Below are positions 15,668 to 19,755 of a DNA stretch of 19,755 nucleotides, in pieces (the first letter of the stretch is position 1; every line of letters starts with the position of its first letter). The notes beneath the pieces were generated by a model. The model was not told the origin of the DNA. It saw nothing but the letters and a program-made list of their open reading frames with translations, and searched no databases. The DNA lies in the NCBI GenBank assembly GCA_021767845.1, contig JAASSQ010000018.1:1-19755 (forward strand). Direction: 5' to 3'. Origin of the DNA: Roseovarius sp. GTDB lineage: Bacteria > Pseudomonadota > Alphaproteobacteria > Rhodobacterales > Rhodobacteraceae. A program made the position numbers and the translations under genes.

Positions 15668-16114
15668 TCAGTAGCGCGACAGAACCACGCCCGCCGCCAC
15701 CAGACCCGCCGCCATCAGCCGCGTGGCCGAGATTTCGCGCGCGGCCATGCCGAAAAGCCCCATGTGGTCGATCGCCAGCGCCGCCACGATCTGCCCCAGG
15801 ATCAGCACCGCGGACAGCGTCAGAACCCCCAGAACCGGCACGCTGTAGAGCGTGGCCCAGACGAGGAAGGCGCCAAGGATGCCACCGGTCAGCAGAACGC
15901 GCGGCGCACCCACCGCCGTCATCAGCTTGCCCCCGTCGCCATAAAGCAGCGTCGCCACGACCAGCAGCACGAAACCCACGCCGAAGGAAATCGTGGCCGC
16001 GCCCAGGCTGCTGCCGATATGGCGTCCGAGCGCCGAGTTGATCGGCGATTGCAGCGCGATGGCCGCACCGGCGACGGCCACGAGGATCATGGCGAATAGC
16101 GTGGTCTGGGGCAT
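15668..16114 (-). CDS. small DMT-type (DUF606/YdcZ-like) membrane protein
   Basis: This 148-residue protein is very hydrophobic, with about five predicted membrane segments. The pattern QSPINSALGRHIGSSLGAATISFGVGFVLL (about 22-51) and the final LMAAGLVAAGVVLSRY are typical of the small DUF606/YdcZ branch of the drug/metabolite transporter superfamily, which has half the usual EamA length. Substrates of this branch are mostly unknown. The ATG at 16114 has AGGA six bases upstream. It begins 40 bases after cvpA on the same strand, so it is likely in the radA-cvpA transcript. Purine or cation transport is possible but unsupported. Confidence 0.8.
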   Translation of the reverse strand: MPQTTLFAMILVAVAGAAIALQSPINSALGRHIGSSLGAATISFGVGFVLLVVATLLYGDGGKLMTAVGAPRVLLTGGILGAFLVWATLYSVPVLGVLTLSAVLILGQIVAALAIDHMGLFGMAAREISATRLMAAGLVAAGVVLSRY

Positions 16115-16154
16115 GTCGCGTCCTGTGAGCTTTGGGGCGGCGGGCCGCCCGCGA

Positions 16155-16796
16155 TCATTCGGCCGGGGCGGTGTCGGGGGCGGCCTCGGGGGCGATGTCC
16201 GGCGTGGTTCTGGGCGCGGCCTCGGCCTCGGGCGCACCGGCCGGGGCGTCGCAGGCGCCGACCAGCTCCTCGTATTGGCGGGTGATCCAGCCAAGCGCCT
16301 GTTCGGGATTGCCCTCTTGGATGCGGTCGGTCATCTGGCTGAACACGCGCGCCGAGCGGCTGTCGTCGATCACCGCGATGTTCTGGCTGGTGATGACCGT
16401 CTCGTAGACGAAATAGGCGATCGCCACCAACAGGATGCCGCGCGCCACGCCGAACAGGAATCCAAGCCCCTGGTCCAGCCCACCCAGGGCCGACCGCTGA
16501 ACCAGCGAGGAAAACAGCGGCGTGATGAGCGAAGCCACGATCAGCGCCACGGCAAAGACCGCCGCGAAGGCACCGATCATCGACAATTCGCAGCTGTCGG
16601 CGATGAAGTCGCCCACCACGGGCACTTCCTTGACCAGCGGTTCGACCTGCGGGGCGAAGATGAAGGCCAGGAACCCGGCTACGACCCAGCCCGCGATGGC
16701 CAGCGCCTCGCGCACAAGCCCGCGCGAGTAGGCCAGCAGCGCCGACAAGACGATGACCAGCGCAACCACGCCGTCGATGATGGTGAAACCGTCCAT
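16155..16796 (-). CDS. cvpA: CvpA family membrane protein
   Basis: CvpA proteins are inner-membrane proteins first linked to colicin V production and often found near purF. The 213-residue protein starts MDGFTIIDGVVALVIVLSALLAYSRGLVREAL, which is a typical CvpA N-terminus, and has about four membrane segments to residue 130. A soluble helical region (about 140-180) is followed by a low-complexity tail rich in Ala, Pro and Glu (about 183-213). The ATG at 16796 has GGGA five bases upstream. Only 28 bases separate it from the radA stop, so the two are probably one operon. The link to purF is broken here only by the small DMT gene. Confidence 0.9.
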   Translation of the reverse strand: MDGFTIIDGVVALVIVLSALLAYSRGLVREALAIAGWVVAGFLAFIFAPQVEPLVKEVPVVGDFIADSCELSMIGAFAAVFAVALIVASLITPLFSSLVQRSALGGLDQGLGFLFGVARGILLVAIAYFVYETVITSQNIAVIDDSRSARVFSQMTDRIQEGNPEQALGWITRQYEELVGACDAPAGAPEAEAAPRTTPDIAPEAAPDTAPAE

Positions 16797-16824
16797 GCAC
16801 TTCCCGTCCTGTCCCTCGGGGCGC

Positions 16825-18189
<1,365 letters not shown>

Positions 18190-18228
18190 GTCCGCGTCAT
18201 GCCGCAAGGGGGCGGGTGCGTCAAACCC

Positions 18229-18993
18229 CTATTCGGCGGCTTTCTGCGACATGTCCACGACGCGGGTGTCGGGCGCGATCGTGTCCTCGTGGCCCAGTTC
18301 GGGCAGCAGGGAGCGCAGATCGTCGCGCAGGCGGTTCAACTGGCTGACCGCCACGCTTTCTTCCAGTTCGACCTGATGCGCCCAGTGGCGCAGTTCCTGG
18401 CAGACCTGCTTGGCGTGGTCGAGGCGGGCATTGAACGCTTCGACCTCCTGCTGGCGTTGCGTCAGGAACGCGCGGGCGCGCGCCACCTTTTCGTCGGAAT
18501 AGACCTCGGCCAGCTCGCGGCTGATATGCGACATCTGCGCCGCGACCTCCAGCAGGGCGGGTTCCAGCGAGTCAAGGTCGGGGTGATCGCGCAGATAGGC
18601 CAACCGCTCGCGCACGGCATCGAATTCCGAACTGAGATCGAACAGCTCGCGCCGGTCGGCGGCATGGGCCAGCGCATAGGCGCGGGCCACGTCCTGCATC
18701 CCGATCTCGAACCGCCGATGCGAGGTTTCCAGCCGCAGCATCCGCCAGTTGGCCGGCAGGTAGACGCAGAGCAGCACCGCCAGCGCCGTGACCCCGATCT
18801 GCGCCACGCGCCCGGCCTCGGGATAAGGCGTGTCGCCGACATGAGCGGTAAATTCCAGCCAGGGCACCATGCCGAGCACCGCCAAGCCCGTCAGCGCCGT
18901 CAATGTGAGGGCGGCAACCACGAAGGCGACCAGCGCCAGCCGCTGCAGCAGGACCTGAAAGAAACAGAGAACCGATTTCACCTGACCGAACAC
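18229..18993 (-). CDS. conserved membrane-anchored coiled-coil protein, function unknown
   Basis: This 254-residue protein has two N-terminal membrane segments (about 19-45 and 64-82) with a short loop between them. They are followed by a long, mostly helical and charged region (about 83-235) with heptad-like spacing, for example SEFDAVRERLAYLRDHPDLDSLEPALLEVAAQM. No catalytic motif is visible. I recall similar proteins in Rhodobacteraceae, sometimes labelled 'DNA repair protein', perhaps only because they sit next to radA. That label is not supported by any domain here. The start is GTG at 18993, with GGGGGG seven bases upstream, and a good promoter lies before it. The topology suggests a cytoplasmic coiled coil tied to the inner membrane. 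Confidence 0.75.
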   Translation of the reverse strand: MFGQVKSVLCFFQVLLQRLALVAFVVAALTLTALTGLAVLGMVPWLEFTAHVGDTPYPEAGRVAQIGVTALAVLLCVYLPANWRMLRLETSHRRFEIGMQDVARAYALAHAADRRELFDLSSEFDAVRERLAYLRDHPDLDSLEPALLEVAAQMSHISRELAEVYSDEKVARARAFLTQRQQEVEAFNARLDHAKQVCQELRHWAHQVELEESVAVSQLNRLRDDLRSLLPELGHEDTIAPDTRVVDMSQKAAE

Positions 18994-19025
18994 GGGCTTT
19001 CCCCCCAGAAAGCGAACACCACGCC

Positions 19026-19054
19026 AGTATAGGCAATTTTTTGCCGATTGTCGC
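19026..19054 (-). promoter_or_regulatory. sigma-70 promoter for the coiled-coil gene/radA operon with palindromic spacer
   Basis: On the minus strand, GCGACA (19049-19054) and TATACT (19026-19031) are exactly 17 bases apart. The spacer contains an inverted repeat GGCAA-N4-TTGCC (19032-19045), a candidate operator lying between the two promoter boxes. Transcription would start near 19019, giving a leader of about 26 bases to the GTG at 18993. Confidence 0.6.
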
Positions 19055-19109
19055 GATTTTCCTGCGGGGCGGCTCCGGGCAGGGCTGGCGGGCCTGCGAA
19101 AACGTGCCC

Positions 19110-19565
19110 TTAGCGCGGCATGTCGGCCGGGGGCGCGGGGCGTTTCCCGGTGCGCCAGCCGATCCCCAGCGAGGCGAGGATGCAGCCGGTGAACAGGTAA
19201 AGCCCCCAGGCGGTTTCGATCCGGCCGAGCCCGATGCCCTTGGCCAGCGTGATATAGACCGCGATCAGGAAGATGTCGGCCATGGCCAGCTTGCCCATGA
19301 CATGCAGCACCGGCAGCACCTTGCGCCGCATCAGCCCGAAATGGATGAGCGCGAGCCCGATAGTCTTCAGGTAGGGCGCGAACAGCGCGAAGACCGTGAC
19401 CACCAGCGCCAGGAAAACATCCGTCTGCCACAGGCTTTGCAGCCCCGAGATCACGCTGATTTCCGACAACCCGAAAAGCGGCAGGTCAATGCCTGCGCGC
19501 ATCAGCGGCGCGAACCACGCGACCGGAAACAGGATCAGCAGGGACAGGTTGGCGAGTTTCAGCAT
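19110..19565 (-). CDS. PqiA-family membrane protein (paraquat-inducible protein A)
   Basis: PqiA-type proteins are inner-membrane partners of MCE-family lipid-transport systems. This 151-residue protein has about four membrane segments and one PqiA domain. The key region VLPVLHVMGKLAMADIFLIAVYI (about 96-118) matches the family core (a W/K-M-DVF-like motif). E. coli PqiA has two such domains and a cysteine-rich N-terminus. Here there is one domain and no zinc-type cysteines. The ATG at 19565 has a GGGGGG ribosome site upstream. It begins 37 bases after the stop of an MlaF-like ATPase gene, which supports a lipid-transport setting. The stop is TAA at 19110-19112. Confidence 0.8.
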   Translation of the reverse strand: MLKLANLSLLILFPVAWFAPLMRAGIDLPLFGLSEISVISGLQSLWQTDVFLALVVTVFALFAPYLKTIGLALIHFGLMRRKVLPVLHVMGKLAMADIFLIAVYITLAKGIGLGRIETAWGLYLFTGCILASLGIGWRTGKRPAPPADMPR

Positions 19566-19602
19566 CTCGGCCCCCCTGCGCTCAGGCGCCCCGCGCCGCG
19601 TG

Positions 19603-19755
19603 TCACCGGACCGCCTCGATCGGGCCCTCGGCGCGGCCGTGGATGAACTGGTCCAGATAGGGATCGCCCGAGTTGTCCATCTCGCCCACCGGGCCGGTCC
19701 ACTTGATGACCCCGTCATGCAGCATCGCGACATTGTCGGCGATGGCGCGCACCGA
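19603..19755 (-). CDS. MlaF-like ABC transporter ATP-binding protein, C-terminal end (rest outside window)
   Basis: The last 50 residues of a protein are visible: SVRAIADNVAMLHDGVIKWTG then GEMDNSGDPYLDQFIHGRAEGP. The 'IADNVAMLHDGVIKWTG' stretch and the '...NSGDPYLDQFIHG..EGP' ending are typical of MlaF-type ATPases that drive phospholipid movement between the two membranes with MlaE and MlaD. Family members are about 250-270 residues, so the Walker motifs lie beyond the window edge. It is upstream of the PqiA-family gene on the same strand. Confidence 0.85.
   Translation of the reverse strand, partial: SVRAIADNVAMLHDGVIKWTGPVGEMDNSGDPYLDQFIHGRAEGPIEAVR

Overview
This is a GC-rich chromosomal window with the gene content of an alphaproteobacterium, most likely a Rhodobacteraceae (Roseobacter-group) member. 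That placement rests on the linked genes seen here (tatABC close to surE-pcm-nlpD; radA-cvpA close to purF; a lone ACR3 between aroB and tyrS), on protein styles typical of that group, and on GTG/TTG starts and ATGA/TGATG/GTGA gene overlaps. It is inferred from recall, not from a database search. I see no phage, insertion sequence, CRISPR array, tRNA or rRNA. Almost all the sequence is ordinary core genome.

Layout. 1-438: 3' part of aroB (+). 439-558: an intergenic stretch with three related GTTT(C/G)GTAC units. 559-1614: ACR3-type arsenite exporter (-), with an AT-rich palindromic region upstream. 1724-2983: tyrS (-). 3047-6038: a tightly overlapping plus-strand operon of anmK, an Asp/Glu racemase/maleate isomerase-family protein and a Cys/Met-metabolism PLP enzyme. 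6155-7252: a lone spermidine/iron-type ABC ATPase preceded by a perfect 17-bp palindrome. 7439-9966: tatA, tatB, tatC and a DUF815-type ATPase overlapping the tatC stop. 9967-10248: a convergent intergenic region packed with strong hairpins. 10249-13648: on the minus strand, a putative SDR protein, then surE, pcm and an NlpD-like lipoprotein. 13697-13945: a small protein with a PilP/GspC-like look. 14079-15533: purF. 15668-18993: minus strand, a coiled-coil membrane protein, radA, cvpA and a small DMT-type membrane protein. 19110-19755: a PqiA-family membrane protein and the C-terminus of an MlaF-like ABC ATPase.

How the genes fit together. Several are envelope genes: AnmK recycles anhydro-MurNAc from murein, NlpD-like proteins switch on murein amidases (many of which are exported by Tat), and PqiA/MlaF belong to lipid-trafficking systems. 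SurE and Pcm are the usual stress/stationary-phase pair. PurF, CvpA and RadA form a housekeeping stretch.

I did not find a clear undescribed system. The best leads are the anmK-racemase-PLP enzyme operon, the palindrome before the orphan ABC ATPase, the structured intergenic element at 10019-10209, and the tatC-DUF815 coupling.
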